Translations under genes and position numbers: made by a program | Part shown: positions 34,835 to 47,300 of the stretch, piece after piece | How the letters are laid out: the number at the start of each line of letters is the position of its first letter | Numbering within the stretch: the stretch's first letter is position 1 | Notes under the pieces: generated by a model | The model's database searches: none | Told to the model about the DNA's origin: nothing | What the model saw: only the letters and a program-made list of their open reading frames with translations | Assembly (NCBI RefSeq): GCF_945901735.1 | Contig: NZ_CAMDLM010000017.1 | Span: 1 to 64,000 of the forward strand | Length of the DNA stretch: 64,000 nt | Reading direction: 5' to 3' | DNA from: Limnohabitans sp. Rim8 | GTDB taxonomy: Bacteria > Pseudomonadota > Gammaproteobacteria > Burkholderiales > Burkholderiaceae_C

Positions 34835-35994
34835 GCGCACAGGCCGGCGTTGAGGTGTTCCAGCGTGCGGCGGTAGATGGCCTTGAGCGGCGCGATGTCA
34901 CTCAGCGCCACATGCTCGTTGACCTTGTGAATCGTCGCGTTGGGCGGGCCGAACTCGATGACCTGCGGGCAAATCTGCGCGATGAAGCGGCCATCGCTGG
35001 TGCCGCCGGTGGTGGACAGCTCGGTGGTCAGGCCGGTTTCATCGGCGATGGCTTTTTGAATGGCGGCCACCAAGGTGCCCGGCGTGGTCAAAAACGGCAG
35101 CCCGCCAATGGTCCATTTCAAATCGTACTGGAGGCCCTGTTGGTCCAGAACTGCGGTCAAGCGCTTTTGAAGGCTCTCGGGGGTGGATTCGGTGCAAAAA
35201 CGAAAGTTGAAGTCCACCACGCAGTCGCCGGGGATCACGTTGCTCGCGCCTGTGCCCGAGTGGATGTTGCTGACCTGCCAGCTGGTGGGTTGGAAGAAGG
35301 CATTGCCTTCATCCCAACGGATGGCCACCAGTTCGGCCAGCGCTGGGGCCAGCCGGTGGATCGGGTTGTCGGCCAAGTGCGGGTAGGCGATGTGGCCTTG
35401 CACGCCTTGGATGGTGAGTTTGCCGCTCAGGGTGCCGCGTCGACCGTTCTTGATCATGTCGCCGGTTTGCTGCACCGAGGTGGGTTCGCCCACGATGCAA
35501 AACTGCGGCACATCACCTCTTGCCACCAAGGCTTTGCAGACCACCACCGTGCCGTCGAGCGCCGGGCCCTCTTCGTCGCTGGTCAGCAAAAAGGCGATGC
35601 CCAAAGCTGGGTTGGGATTGGCTGCCAGAAACTCTTTCACTGCCACCACCATGGCCGCCAGCGAGGTTTTCATGTCGCTCGCACCGCGCCCAAACAACTT
35701 GCCGTCTTTGTGGGTGGGGGTGAAGGGGTCGCTGTGCCATTGCGTGAGTGGCCCGGTGGGCACCACGTCGGTGTGACCGGCAAAGGCCAGGGTCTGGCCC
35801 GAGCTGCCCGCGCGCGTGGCCCACAGGTTGCGCACGCGAAAGGTGTCGGGGCCGGAGTCCATGAATTCGCAGACGAAGCCCAAAGGGTTCAAAGCATCGG
35901 CGATCAGGTCGAGACAGCCCGCATCCTCAGGCGTGACCGAGGGTTTGGAAATCAACTGCTCGGCCAGTCGCAGGGTGTCGTGACAGGTGGTCAT
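34831..35994 (-). CDS. dapE: Succinyl-diaminopimelate desuccinylase
   Basis: A 387-residue M20-family metallohydrolase that removes succinate from N-succinyl-LL-DAP on the way to lysine and peptidoglycan. Metal-site motifs are [30 protein letters not shown] and [12 protein letters not shown], with IVGEPTS and a terminal [11 protein letters not shown]. It starts two bases after the dapC stop and overlaps prmB by 4 bp. Confidence 0.96.
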   Translation of the reverse strand: MTTCHDTLRLAEQLISKPSVTPEDAGCLDLIADALNPLGFVCEFMDSGPDTFRVRNLWATRAGSSGQTLAFAGHTDVVPTGPLTQWHSDPFTPTHKDGKLFGRGASDMKTSLAAMVVAVKEFLAANPNPALGIAFLLTSDEEGPALDGTVVVCKALVARGDVPQFCIVGEPTSVQQTGDMIKNGRRGTLSGKLTIQGVQGHIAYPHLADNPIHRLAPALAELVAIRWDEGNAFFQPTSWQVSNIHSGTGASNVIPGDCVVDFNFRFCTESTPESLQKRLTAVLDQQGLQYDLKWTIGGLPFLTTPGTLVAAIQKAIADETGLTTELSTTGGTSDGRFIAQICPQVIEFGPPNATIHKVNEHVALSDIAPLKAIYRRTLEHLNAGLCA

Positions 35995-35996
35995 GA

Positions 35997-37211
35997 TCAA
36001 GCCTTTTTGGGGTGTGCACGCACAAAACGGGCGATGCGCTCGGCCGCTTCCAGGCATTCGGCCGTCTCGGCCACCAGCGCCATGCGGATGCGGCCCTCGC
36101 CCGGGTTGCTGCCGTTGAAATCCCGCGCCAGGTAGCTGCCAGGCAGCACGGTGACGCTTTCGGCCTCGTAAAGGGCCTTGGCAAAGGCCGCGTCGTCGCC
36201 TTGCCAACCCGCAGGCACACCGGCCCAAAGGTAAAAGCTGGCGTCGGGCAGTTTCACATCCAGCACCTGGGCCAGCACGGGTGTGACCTGGGCAAACTTG
36301 GTGCGGTACTGGTTGCGGTTGTCCACCACGTGGGCTTCGTCGCCCCAGGCGGCCACGCTGGCCGATTGCACCACTGGGCTCATGGCGCTGCCATGGTAGG
36401 TGCGGTAGAGCAAGAACTGCTGGATGATGGCCGCGTCGCCCGCCACAAAACCGCTGCGCAGGCCCGGCACATTGCTGCGCTTGCTGAGGCTGGTGAAGGC
36501 GATCAGGCGTTTGAAATCGGTGCGGCCGAGCAGGTGGGCGGCTTCCAGACCGCTCAAAGGTGCTTCTTCGCGGAAGTAAATCTCGCTGTAGCACTCGTCC
36601 GAGGCGATCACGAAACCGTGCTGGTCGGACAGCGCAAACAGCCTTTGCCATTCCGACAGCGGCATCACGGCCCCCGTGGGGTTGCCGGGCGAGCAGACGA
36701 ACAGCAGCTGCGTGCGCGCCCAGACGGCGGCAGGCACGCTGTCCCAGTCGTTGGCAAAGTTGCGCGCGGGGTCGCTGGGCACGTAGTGCAATTCGGCCCC
36801 GGCCAGCAGCGCAGCGCCTTCGTAGATTTGGTAAAAAGGGTTGGGGCTGACCACCGTCGCGCCGGGTCGGGTGGGGTCGATCACGGTCTGCGTCAGGGCA
36901 AACAGCGCCTCGCGCGAGCCATTCACCGGCAGCACTTGGGTGGCTGCGTCCAGCGTCAGGTCATAGCGGGTCTGGAGCCAAGCCGTACAGGCTTTGCGCA
37001 AGGCGGGCTCGCCCGCTGTGGCGGGGTAGGCCGACAAACCGGTGGCCACCGCCGCCTTGAGCGCGTCCTGAATGAAAGCCGGTGTGGCGTGTTTGGGCTC
37101 GCCAATGCCCAAGCTGATGGGCTTGAAGGCAGGGTTGGGGGTGACACTGGCGAACAGCTGCTTGAGCCGTTCAAAAGGGTAGGGTTGCAGCTTGGCGAGG
37201 AGGGGATTCAT
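35997..37211 (-). CDS. dapC: Succinyldiaminopimelate transaminase
   Basis: A 404-residue fold-type I aminotransferase. The PLP lysine lies in [18 protein letters not shown], and the cofactor-binding SPGNPTG and [12 protein letters not shown] motifs are present. ATG 37211 ([20 protein letters not shown]) is the natural start; a longer frame upstream is not conserved-looking. Being directly upstream of dapE, it most likely makes N-succinyl-LL-DAP. It is divergent from smc with a 161-bp gap. Confidence 0.93.
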   Translation of the reverse strand: MNPLLAKLQPYPFERLKQLFASVTPNPAFKPISLGIGEPKHATPAFIQDALKAAVATGLSAYPATAGEPALRKACTAWLQTRYDLTLDAATQVLPVNGSREALFALTQTVIDPTRPGATVVSPNPFYQIYEGAALLAGAELHYVPSDPARNFANDWDSVPAAVWARTQLLFVCSPGNPTGAVMPLSEWQRLFALSDQHGFVIASDECYSEIYFREEAPLSGLEAAHLLGRTDFKRLIAFTSLSKRSNVPGLRSGFVAGDAAIIQQFLLYRTYHGSAMSPVVQSASVAAWGDEAHVVDNRNQYRTKFAQVTPVLAQVLDVKLPDASFYLWAGVPAGWQGDDAAFAKALYEAESVTVLPGSYLARDFNGSNPGEGRIRMALVAETAECLEAAERIARFVRAHPKKA

Positions 37212-37372
37212 GCCCCGATTATCCGGGATCAAGGGTGCCCGTTGGTCCTCGTGCTTGTCAGCAGGTTTTTCACCATGCCTGTCGGGTAACATTGACGTTT
37301 TGAACGGTGTTGGCCATTTGGGCTGGCCCATCTGGCTGATCTCCATCCGATCCGACCACCAACAAAACCGCC

Positions 37373-40300
37373 GTGCGCCTCAATTCCATCAAGCTTTCCG
37401 GCTTCAAATCGTTCGCCGAACCGACCAACTTTCTGCTCCCTGGGCAGTTGGTGGGCGTGGTCGGGCCCAACGGTTGCGGAAAATCCAACATCATGGACGC
37501 GGTGCGTTGGGTGCTGGGTGAGTCCAAGGCGTCCGAATTGCGTGGCGAGTCCATGCAGGACGTGATTTTCAACGGCACCAACACCCGCAAACCCGCCAGC
37601 CGCGCCAGCGTGGAGCTGGTCTTTGACAATGCCGATCACCGCGCCGGTGGCCAGTGGGGCCAGTTTGCCGAAATATCTCTCAAGCGCGTGCTGACCCGCG
37701 ACGGCAACAGCAGTTATTACATCAACAACCAGCCGGTGCGCCGCCGTGACGTGCAGGACGTGTTTTTGGGCACAGGCCTGGGCCCACGCGCCTACGCCAT
37801 CATTGGCCAGGGCACCATCAGCCGCATCATCGAGTCACGCCCCGAAGAGCTGCGCTTGTTTCTTGAAGAAGCCGCAGGCGTTTCCAAGTACAAAGAGCGT
37901 CGCCGCGAGACCGAAAACCGCCTGTCGGACACCCGCGAAAACCTGACCCGGGTCGACGATATCTTGCGCGAACTGAACGCCAATCTGGAAAAGTTGGAAA
38001 AGCAAGCTGAAGTGGCCCAGCGTTACAACAACTTGCAAGCCGACAGCATGCTCAAGCAACATCAGTTGTGGTTCTTGAAACGCCGCGACGCTGAGGCCGA
38101 CCAAGGCCGCATGAAGTCGGACGTTGACCAAGCGGTCAATGCACTGGAATCGCGCATGGCCGATTTACGGCACGTCGAAGCCGATTTGGAAACCATCCGC
38201 CAGGCGCATTACGCCGCAGGTGACGAGGTCAACCAAGCCCAAGGCAAGCTGTACGAAGCCAGTGCCGAGGTCGGAAAGCTTGAAGCGGAAATCCGCTTTG
38301 TGGTCGAAGGTCGCCAACGCGCAGAACAACGCCTGAAGCAGTTGGTGGAGCAAACCGCACAATGGGACACCCGCAGCCAAGACGCGCAAGCCGAGCTGCA
38401 GACTTTGTCAGAGCAAGCGGCCATGGCTGAAGACCAAAGCATGACGCTGGCCGCCCAGGTGGAAGACCAAGCCATGGCCTTGCCCGATCTGGAAGAAGCC
38501 CTGCGCAAAGCGCAAAACGACGCCAATACCCAGCGCGCCACGGTGGTGCAGGTGCAGCAGCAAATTGGTGTGCTGGCCGCAGACCAGCGCAACGTTGAAG
38601 AGCAATCGCGCCAGATCGACAACCGCCGCGAGCGCCTGCTGACCGAGCGCAACGCCTTGGCCGCCCCCGACGAAGCACGCCTGCAGCAGTTGCAAGAACA
38701 GCTGGCCGAGGCCGAAGCCCTGTCTGTTCAATCGCAAGCCCGCTTGCAAGAACTGCAAGAACAGGTGCCCTCGCTGGACGAAGACCGCCGCACCCGCCAA
38801 TCTGCCGTGAACAATGAGTCGTCCCGCTTGGCCGATCTGAGCGCCCGCATCGAGGCGCTCAAGGCCCTGCAGGAAAAAGTCCGCACCGACGGCAAACTCA
38901 AGCCTTGGCTGGCCAAGCACGGGATGGACGGTCTGGAAGGCCTTTGGAGCCGCATTCATACTGCGCCCGGCTGGGAAAACGCCCTCGAATCGGCCCTGCG
39001 CGAGCGCTTGTCGGCGCTCGAAGTCTCACGCTTGGACATGGTCCGCGCCTTTGCCAATGACGCCCCGCCTGCCAAGCTGAGCTTTTTCAGCCCACCATTG
39101 GCCACCAAGGCCGCACCGCGCAGCGGCATGCCCTCGGGGTGCAAGCCCCTGGCAGACTGGTTGCGCGTGCACGATGCCGGGCTGTCAGCCTTGCTGGCAG
39201 ACTGGCTGCAAGGCTGCTACACGGCGCCCAACATCGACGATGCGTTGGCCTGGCGCGGCCAACTGCAAGCGGGCGAAACCCTGTTTGTGCAAGCGGGGCA
39301 TGCCGTGGACCTGAACAGCGTGGTGTTCTACGCGCAAGACTCCGAGCAAGCCGGTTTGCTGGGCCGCGCTCAAGAGATCGAAAATCTCGACAAGCAGCTG
39401 CGCGCCCAGACCCTGATTTCTGAAGAAAGCCGCAGCGCCCTGGTGCGGGCCGAGGCGGCCTATGCCGACGCCTCGCAACGCCTGATCACCGTGCGACGCG
39501 AAGCCAGCGAAAGCCAGTCGCGCACGCACGAGCTGCAGGTCGAAACCCTGCGCCTGTCGCAGTTGGTGGCGCAAACGCGCGCCCGCAGCGACCAAATCAG
39601 CAACGACTTGGCCGAAGTCGAGGCTTTGCTCGACGAATTGCAAGAGCGCCGCGTCACCGCCGAAGCCCGTTTTGAAGAGCTGGACATGCAGCTGGCCGAC
39701 ACCCAAGAGCGCCACGCCCAGCTGGACGAGCGCGTGATCGAGGCCGAGCGCAAGCTGGCCGAATGCCGCGAACAGCAGCGTAGCCTGGAGCGCCGGGCGC
39801 AAGAAGCGCAGTTCTCGCAGCGCAGCCTGGACGCCCGCCGGGCCGAGCTGAAGCGCACGCTGGAGACCGCACAGCAGCAAGTGATCAGCATTGACGCCGA
39901 AATGCAGCGCGCCCGTGACGAACTCAGCCGCTTGACCGATGCCGCTGCCCAAGCCGGGCTGCAAAACGTGCTGGCCGTCAAACTGGAGCGCGAGCAAGCC
40001 CTGGGCGCACGGCGCAGCGCCTACGACGACCTGACGGCCAAACTGCGCGCCAGCGACGAGCGCCGCGTGAGCTTCGAGCGCGAACTCGACCCCCTGCGCC
40101 AGCGCATCACCGATTTGCAGCTCAAGGAGCAAGCGGCCCGCCTGGGTCTGGAACAATACACCCAGCTGCTGGCTGACGCCCAGGCCGACCTGGAGGCCGT
40201 AGCCACTTCGATTGAGGCAGGCCAGGTGCGCGTGACCGGCCTGCAAGGCGAGATCGACCGCATCCACCGCGAAATCACCGCTTTGGGCCCGGTCAATTTG

Positions 40301-40900
40301 GCCGCACTCGAAGAGCTCACCACATCGCGTGAGCGCAAGACCTTCCTGGATGCCCAGTGCGCCGACCTGAATGACGCGATGAACACGCTGGAAGATGCGA
40401 TTCGGAAAATCGACGTCGAAACCCGCGAGCTTCTGGGCGGTACTTTCAAGATCGTCAATGAGCACTTCAGCCGCATGTTCCCTGAATTGTTTGGGGGCGG
40501 CAATGCGCGTTTGGTCATGACCGGTGACGAAATTTTGGACGCCGGTGTTCAGGTGCTGGCCCAGCCGCCCGGCAAGAAAAACCAGACCATCCACTTGCTG
40601 TCGGGCGGCGAAAAAGCCCTGACCGCGATTGCACTGGTGTTTGCGATTTTTCAGCTCAATCCGGCCCCGTTTTGCTTGCTCGACGAGGTGGACGCGCCGC
40701 TGGACGACGCCAACACCGAGCGTTATACCAAGCTGGTTAAGGGCATGGGCAAAGGGACCCAGTTTTTGTTCATCAGCCACAACAAGATCGCCATGGAAAT
40801 GGCGGAGCAGTTGATCGGCGTGACCATGCAAGAGCAGGGCGTATCACGCATCGTGGCTGTGGACATGGAGTCCGCGGTGTCATTGGCCGATGTGGCCTGA
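37373..40900 (+). CDS. smc: Chromosome segregation ATPase SMC
   Basis: A 1175-residue SMC protein of the condensin complex. The N-terminal ATPase half has Walker A GPNGCGKSNIMDAV (31-44). A long coiled coil runs to about 490, the hinge follows (about 500-650), then a second coiled coil. The C-terminal half carries the signature LLSGGEKALTAIALVFAIF and Walker B FCLLDEVDAPLDDAN. The start is GTG 37373 (MRLNSIKLSGFKSFAEP), matching the family N-terminus exactly. It heads the smc-zipA-ligA run. The high-GC coiled coil leaves long antisense frames that are not genes. Confidence 0.97.
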   Translation: MRLNSIKLSGFKSFAEPTNFLLPGQLVGVVGPNGCGKSNIMDAVRWVLGESKASELRGESMQDVIFNGTNTRKPASRASVELVFDNADHRAGGQWGQFAEISLKRVLTRDGNSSYYINNQPVRRRDVQDVFLGTGLGPRAYAIIGQGTISRIIESRPEELRLFLEEAAGVSKYKERRRETENRLSDTRENLTRVDDILRELNANLEKLEKQAEVAQRYNNLQADSMLKQHQLWFLKRRDAEADQGRMKSDVDQAVNALESRMADLRHVEADLETIRQAHYAAGDEVNQAQGKLYEASAEVGKLEAEIRFVVEGRQRAEQRLKQLVEQTAQWDTRSQDAQAELQTLSEQAAMAEDQSMTLAAQVEDQAMALPDLEEALRKAQNDANTQRATVVQVQQQIGVLAADQRNVEEQSRQIDNRRERLLTERNALAAPDEARLQQLQEQLAEAEALSVQSQARLQELQEQVPSLDEDRRTRQSAVNNESSRLADLSARIEALKALQEKVRTDGKLKPWLAKHGMDGLEGLWSRIHTAPGWENALESALRERLSALEVSRLDMVRAFANDAPPAKLSFFSPPLATKAAPRSGMPSGCKPLADWLRVHDAGLSALLADWLQGCYTAPNIDDALAWRGQLQAGETLFVQAGHAVDLNSVVFYAQDSEQAGLLGRAQEIENLDKQLRAQTLISEESRSALVRAEAAYADASQRLITVRREASESQSRTHELQVETLRLSQLVAQTRARSDQISNDLAEVEALLDELQERRVTAEARFEELDMQLADTQERHAQLDERVIEAERKLAECREQQRSLERRAQEAQFSQRSLDARRAELKRTLETAQQQVISIDAEMQRARDELSRLTDAAAQAGLQNVLAVKLEREQALGARRSAYDDLTAKLRASDERRVSFERELDPLRQRITDLQLKEQAARLGLEQYTQLLADAQADLEAVATSIEAGQVRVTGLQGEIDRIHREITALGPVNLAALEELTTSRERKTFLDAQCADLNDAMNTLEDAIRKIDVETRELLGGTFKIVNEHFSRMFPELFGGGNARLVMTGDEILDAGVQVLAQPPGKKNQTIHLLSGGEKALTAIALVFAIFQLNPAPFCLLDEVDAPLDDANTERYTKLVKGMGKGTQFLFISHNKIAMEMAEQLIGVTMQEQGVSRIVAVDMESAVSLADVA

Positions 40901-40919
40901 GGAATTTATCTTGGAATCG

Positions 40920-41993
40920 ATGAGCTCATTGCAGTTGAGTCTGGCCGCCATCGGGGCGCTCACCGTGGGTGCCGTGGTGCTCTACAACTACTGGACGTCA
41001 CGCAAAAACGCGCCTCGACAAGCCGACCCCCATCGCGAGCCTGCGCCCGAGTCGGCTTTGCATGCCATCGAGCCTGTGTTGAACACCGACCCCGCTGTTT
41101 CTGGCAACAGCACCGATGCCATTGAGCCAGTGCTGCAAGATGCTTTCTCGCACCTGAGCCAGCCCGATCGCAAGCCCCATTTGGACGCATTGATCGACGT
41201 GCTGGCGTCTATCGAAGTGGACCAGGCTGTGTCGGGTGATGCCGCTTTGGCGGCCCTGCCATCCACACGCCGGGTCGGCACCAAGTTGTTTTCTGTCGAG
41301 GGATGTGTGCAAGGCTCAGGGAAGTGGGAGGCACTGGCCGCCGGACGGCGCTACACCGCCTTTCAGGCGGGGGTTCAATTGGCCAACCGTGTGGGTGCGA
41401 TCAACAACATCGAATTTTCTGAATTCGTGATCAAAACGCAGGCTTTTGCAGATGCCATAGGCGGCAGCGCCAGTTTCAGTGACATGCTTGAAGAGGTGAC
41501 CCGCGCCCGCGAGCTGGACCAATTTGCCAGCGTGCACGACGCGCAGCTGAGCTTCACGCTGTGTGCCCGCACCTCAGCCTGGAGTCCTGGCTACATTCAT
41601 CAGCATGCGGCCCGCTTGGGCTTTGTTCCCGGTGTCATACCCGGCCGCATGGTTTTGCCAGCTTTGGTGCAAGGCCTGCCGCCAGTTCTTTCACTCAACT
41701 TTGACGCCCATGCGGCGATGGCCGACGACCCGGATCTGTCGGCTATTCGCTCTTTTGCATTGAGCCTGGATGTGCCCCAGACCGCCCGCCAAGAGCAGCC
41801 TTATGTCCGCCTGCGCGAAGCCGCTGTTTCTCTGGCTGCACAGATGGACGGTGTCGTGACCGATGGCGAAGGCCAGGTGCTCAGTGACGCTACGCTCGAC
41901 CAGATTGGTCTGGACATGCAGCAGCTGTACGACGCGTTGGATGCCCGCGAGCTGTCTGCCGGATCGCCACAAGCGCGCCGCCTGTTCTCTTGA
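40920..41993 (+). CDS. zipA: ZipA-like cell division protein
   Basis: A 357-residue protein. A single N-terminal membrane segment (SLQLSLAAIGALTVGAVVLY, residues 2-21) is followed by a short basic stretch, an acidic and Pro-rich linker, and a C-terminal globular region (about 200-340) resembling the FtsZ-binding ZipA_C domain. ATG 40920 places the membrane segment at the very N-terminus, as in ZipA. It sits between smc and ligA, the usual neighbours of zipA. Overall divergence from E. coli ZipA is considerable, so the symbol rests on topology plus context. Confidence 0.82.
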   Translation: MSSLQLSLAAIGALTVGAVVLYNYWTSRKNAPRQADPHREPAPESALHAIEPVLNTDPAVSGNSTDAIEPVLQDAFSHLSQPDRKPHLDALIDVLASIEVDQAVSGDAALAALPSTRRVGTKLFSVEGCVQGSGKWEALAAGRRYTAFQAGVQLANRVGAINNIEFSEFVIKTQAFADAIGGSASFSDMLEEVTRARELDQFASVHDAQLSFTLCARTSAWSPGYIHQHAARLGFVPGVIPGRMVLPALVQGLPPVLSLNFDAHAAMADDPDLSAIRSFALSLDVPQTARQEQPYVRLREAAVSLAAQMDGVVTDGEGQVLSDATLDQIGLDMQQLYDALDARELSAGSPQARRLFS

Positions 41994-44135
<2,142 letters not shown>

Positions 44136-44173
44136 GCTTCGGTCTTCTGGGACGGCGAGGCAGAACAGGCCAC

Positions 44174-44890
44174 CTAGTGAGTAAGAACTTCCAGCAGTCG
44201 ATCCAAGCCACCTTCATGAATGGACACCATGGCTTGTTCGCGCACTTTGGGCTTGGCGTGGTAGGCCACTGACAAACCGGCCACGCCCATCATGGGCAAA
44301 TCATTCGCGCCGTCGCCCATGGCAATGGCCTGGTTGGGTGTGATGCCCATCATTTGGCAAGTGGCCAAAAGGGTTTTGCGTTTTTCTTCACCGTCACAAA
44401 TGTCGCCCCAGGCTTGGTCTACCATGCGACCGGTCAGCACACCATCTGCTAATTCCAGTTCGTTCGAGCGCGTCCAGTCGATGCCCAAGACATCGCGCAC
44501 ATGGTCGGTGAAATAGGTGAAGCCACCCGAGACCAAGAGAACCTTCATGCCCGCAGCCTTGCAGGCCCTGACCAAATCTGCCGCACCCGGATTCAGGCGC
44601 AGTCGCGCACTCAACACCTCATGCAGGTGGGCGACTTTCACGCCCTTGAGCAGCGCCACGCGCTGGCGCAGGCTCTCTTTGTAGTTGGTGATTTCGCCAC
44701 GCATGGCCGCTTCGGTGATGGCTGCCACTTCTGCCTTGCGGCCGGCGGCATCTGCGATTTCGTCCACACACTCGATGTTGATCAAGGTCGAGTCCATGTC
44801 GAAAGCGATCAGCTTGAATTGGGACAGTCTCAGGGGCGCAGCAAAACCCTGAATGGTCAGGCCGGGGGCGAATTCGGTCGCTTGAGTCAT
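44174..44890 (-). CDS. serB: Phosphoserine phosphatase
   Basis: A 238-residue HAD-superfamily enzyme catalysing the last step of serine synthesis. The nucleophile motif is FDMDSTLINIECVDEIA, motif II Ser is in VLLVSGGFTYF, and the C-terminal GDGANDLPMMGVAGLSVAYH holds the metal-binding Asp. The N-terminal ACT-like extension of some SerB proteins is absent. ATG 44890 (MTQATEF) is preferred over an in-frame TTG at 44902. It is convergent with ligA. Confidence 0.95.
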   Translation of the reverse strand: MTQATEFAPGLTIQGFAAPLRLSQFKLIAFDMDSTLINIECVDEIADAAGRKAEVAAITEAAMRGEITNYKESLRQRVALLKGVKVAHLHEVLSARLRLNPGAADLVRACKAAGMKVLLVSGGFTYFTDHVRDVLGIDWTRSNELELADGVLTGRMVDQAWGDICDGEEKRKTLLATCQMMGITPNQAIAMGDGANDLPMMGVAGLSVAYHAKPKVREQAMVSIHEGGLDRLLEVLTH

Positions 44891-44985
44891 GGCATCAATC
44901 AAATCAATGGAAAAATTTTAGGCTCGCCAGAGTTGGATTTGCAGGTCCGGTGACGAAGTTACGTTGTTATTCTCACTGATCATCT

Positions 44986-45675
44986 TTATTCCACACGTTT
45001 TTTCCCCGTTAAACCTGATGGAGTGGCGCTACCGGGTTGTTCAAAGATGTTCAAAATCTTCTTGTCACCATCCATGGCCAAGTCCAGCAGTTCAGACAGG
45101 CAAGTGCACCCCATTTTCTCCAGAACCCGACTTCTGTGAAGTTTGACGGTTGAAGCTGCAGAGCCGTTCAGGTTGGCAATTTGCTTGTTGCCAAAGGCCT
45201 TGATCATCCACCCACAAATTTCCCGTTCTTTATCGGTCAAACTGGAAAACAGTTGCCACGCTTTGTCAGCCTTCATTCTTTGCTGAAGACTTGTTTTGTC
45301 TTTTTCCAATGCCAAATCGATCGCTTGAACAAGCGCATGAAGTCCGAACGGCTTGAGCAGGAAGTCAATTGCCCCTTTTTTCAAAGCTTCGATGATTTCG
45401 GTGGGTTGACTCTCGCCTGAGATGAAAATGATCGGCGTGTCGCATCTTTGGCGTATCAATTCGGTTTGGAGGCTCAGGCCGCTGGTTTCTGGCATGCGGT
45501 TATCGAGCAAAATGACAGCCGGGCTGATGGGCAGTGCATCCCTCAGAAAGGCCTTGGGGTTTTCAAAGCTCTGCATAGAGTAACGCAACGAACTGAGACT
45601 GAAGGCCAGACTTCTGCGTATGGATGGGTCGTCATCGATCAGGTAGATGTGGCCTTTGAAACCTTCAAAATTCAT
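44986..45675 (-). CDS. FixJ/NarL-type response regulator (orphan)
   Basis: A 229-residue two-domain regulator. The receiver (1-120) has the acidic pocket IDDDPS (14-16), phosphoacceptor Asp58 in ILLDNRMPETSGL, a switch Ser in ISGES and Lys108 in LLKPF. The LuxR-type HTH is at about 143-200 (LTDKEREICGWMIKAFGNKQ, then AASTVKLHRSRVLEKMG). No histidine kinase gene is adjacent. It is divergent from the sigma-54 activator gene across an AT-rich 117-bp region, so the two may be co-regulated or one may control the other; that link is inference. Confidence 0.9.
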   Translation of the reverse strand: MNFEGFKGHIYLIDDDPSIRRSLAFSLSSLRYSMQSFENPKAFLRDALPISPAVILLDNRMPETSGLSLQTELIRQRCDTPIIFISGESQPTEIIEALKKGAIDFLLKPFGLHALVQAIDLALEKDKTSLQQRMKADKAWQLFSSLTDKEREICGWMIKAFGNKQIANLNGSAASTVKLHRSRVLEKMGCTCLSELLDLAMDGDKKILNIFEQPGSATPSGLTGKKRVE

Positions 45676-45792
45676 TCATCACCTGTGTTAATTTGGTTGC
45701 ACCGAAGCTTAAATTTTTTATTACTTAATTTTGATTATTTAATTGTAAATAATATTTAAATCAATTGAAGTCACCGTGGATGGGGTAGCTGC

Positions 45793-47298
45793 ATGAATTC
45801 TGACAGTTTGGGCTATTTAACGGGCTTACCGACCGATGGCCAGAGCATTTTGAGCTTGGCAGCTCGTTCACTGTTTGATGTGTTTGCCAACGCCAGTGAG
45901 GGCATGCTGTTGGTGGACCGGTCCGGACGGGTGGTGTGGATCAATGACCATTACCGCCGGTACCTGCCCGCCTTGGGGTTCGAGAAAGAGGAGGATTTTG
46001 TCGGCAGGCCTGTGGTGGAGGTGGTGCAAAACACCCTGATGGGCCAAGTGATGGAAACGGGTAAACCCATACTGATCGATCTGCTGAGCAACAAGGCGGG
46101 AACTTTTTTGGTCAGCCGATTTCCCTTGCGTGACGATGCCGGATTGGTCATTGGTGCTTTGGGTGTGGTGTTGTTCGATCAGCCCGAAACCAACTTACAA
46201 CCACTGATGGCCAAATTTGCCTTGATGCAACGGGAGCTGGACGAAGCCCGCGATGCCTTGGCCGCACAGCGTAAAACAGGGCCCGCACTGCGCCAAGCGC
46301 GCTACAGTTTTGCCAGTTTTGTGGGCGCCAGTGCGGTCGTGACCGATCTGAAACGCCAGGCCAGGCGAGCGGCCCAAACCCGCAGTCCCATTTTGCTTTT
46401 GGGAGAAACGGGTACCGGTAAAGAGTTGCTGGCCCATGCCATTCATGCCAGCTCGCCTCGGGCCAGGGGGCCATTGGTCAGCGTCAACATCGCGGCCGTG
46501 CCTGATGCATTGCTGGAGGCCGAATTTTTTGGTGTTGCACCTGGCGCTTTCACGGGGGCAGACCGCAAAGGGCGTGAAGGAAAATTCAAGCTGGCCGACG
46601 GTGGTACTTTGTTCCTGGATGAGATGGGTGACATGCCCGTGGGCCTGCAGGCGAAGTTGTTGCGTGCCTTGCAGGAGGGTGAAATCGAGCCCTTGGGTTC
46701 CAATCAATTGGTGCCTTTCGATGTTCGGGTGATCGCGGCGACATCCCGTGATTTGGCCAAGCTGGTGGGCGAAGGCTTGTTTCGCGAGGATCTTTTTTAC
46801 AGACTCAATGTCTTGCCACTTCGCGTGCCGGCTTTGCGCGAGCGTGCCTCTGACATTCCCAACTTGGTCGAGGTGTTGTCGGAGGAGTTGGCTTTGCGCA
46901 GTGCAGTGCCACAGCCAGAGTTCAAGAGTGAAGCGGTCGCGTTGCTTTCAGCGCAACCCTGGCGGGGCAATGTGCGTGAGCTGCGCAATGTGATCGAGCA
47001 GTTGCTGCTGCGCTGTGAATCGGGTTGTGTGGACGCCTCATCGGTCGAAAGTGTTTTGCGTGAATCTGGCCTCAGTCAGATTGTTCCCGCCCACGTCGAA
47101 CCTGCAGGTTCTGCCTTGATGGGCCCGCAGCATTTGGCTGACGACCCGTCTGGCGAGCGATGGCCTTTGGCCCCGCGCATCCGTGCGATGGAGGTCCAGG
47201 CGGTGCAGGAGGCTTTGAACAAAACCCGGGGCAACAAGGCAGCGGCGGCCCATTTGCTGGGCATATCGCGTGCCAAGCTGTACCAATGCCTTTCGTGA
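45793..47298 (+). CDS. PAS-domain sigma-54-dependent transcriptional activator
   Basis: A 501-residue enhancer-binding protein. An N-terminal PAS-like sensor (about 25-130: FDVFANASEGMLLVDRSGRV) is followed by a short coiled linker and the AAA+ domain with Walker A GETGTGKE (204-211), the sigma-54-contacting GAFTGA (251-256) and LFLDEMGDMPVG. A Fis-type HTH closes the protein (KTRGNKAAAAHLLGISRAKL). PAS-only sensing suggests a small-molecule or redox cue rather than phosphorylation. It lies directly upstream of, and on the same strand as, a -24/-12 promoter and transporter operon, which it most likely activates. Confidence 0.94.
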   Translation: MNSDSLGYLTGLPTDGQSILSLAARSLFDVFANASEGMLLVDRSGRVVWINDHYRRYLPALGFEKEEDFVGRPVVEVVQNTLMGQVMETGKPILIDLLSNKAGTFLVSRFPLRDDAGLVIGALGVVLFDQPETNLQPLMAKFALMQRELDEARDALAAQRKTGPALRQARYSFASFVGASAVVTDLKRQARRAAQTRSPILLLGETGTGKELLAHAIHASSPRARGPLVSVNIAAVPDALLEAEFFGVAPGAFTGADRKGREGKFKLADGGTLFLDEMGDMPVGLQAKLLRALQEGEIEPLGSNQLVPFDVRVIAATSRDLAKLVGEGLFREDLFYRLNVLPLRVPALRERASDIPNLVEVLSEELALRSAVPQPEFKSEAVALLSAQPWRGNVRELRNVIEQLLLRCESGCVDASSVESVLRESGLSQIVPAHVEPAGSALMGPQHLADDPSGERWPLAPRIRAMEVQAVQEALNKTRGNKAAAAHLLGISRAKLYQCLS

Positions 47299-47300
47299 TG

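Noticed and set aside
37212-37346. N-terminal extension of dapC by 45 codons
   Set aside because: The extra residues do not resemble aminotransferases and would fill the whole promoter region shared with smc.
39185-40831. A 548-codon open frame antisense to smc
   Set aside because: It is a shadow of the high-GC coiled-coil codons; the sense frame is a textbook SMC protein and the antisense product has no recognisable domain.
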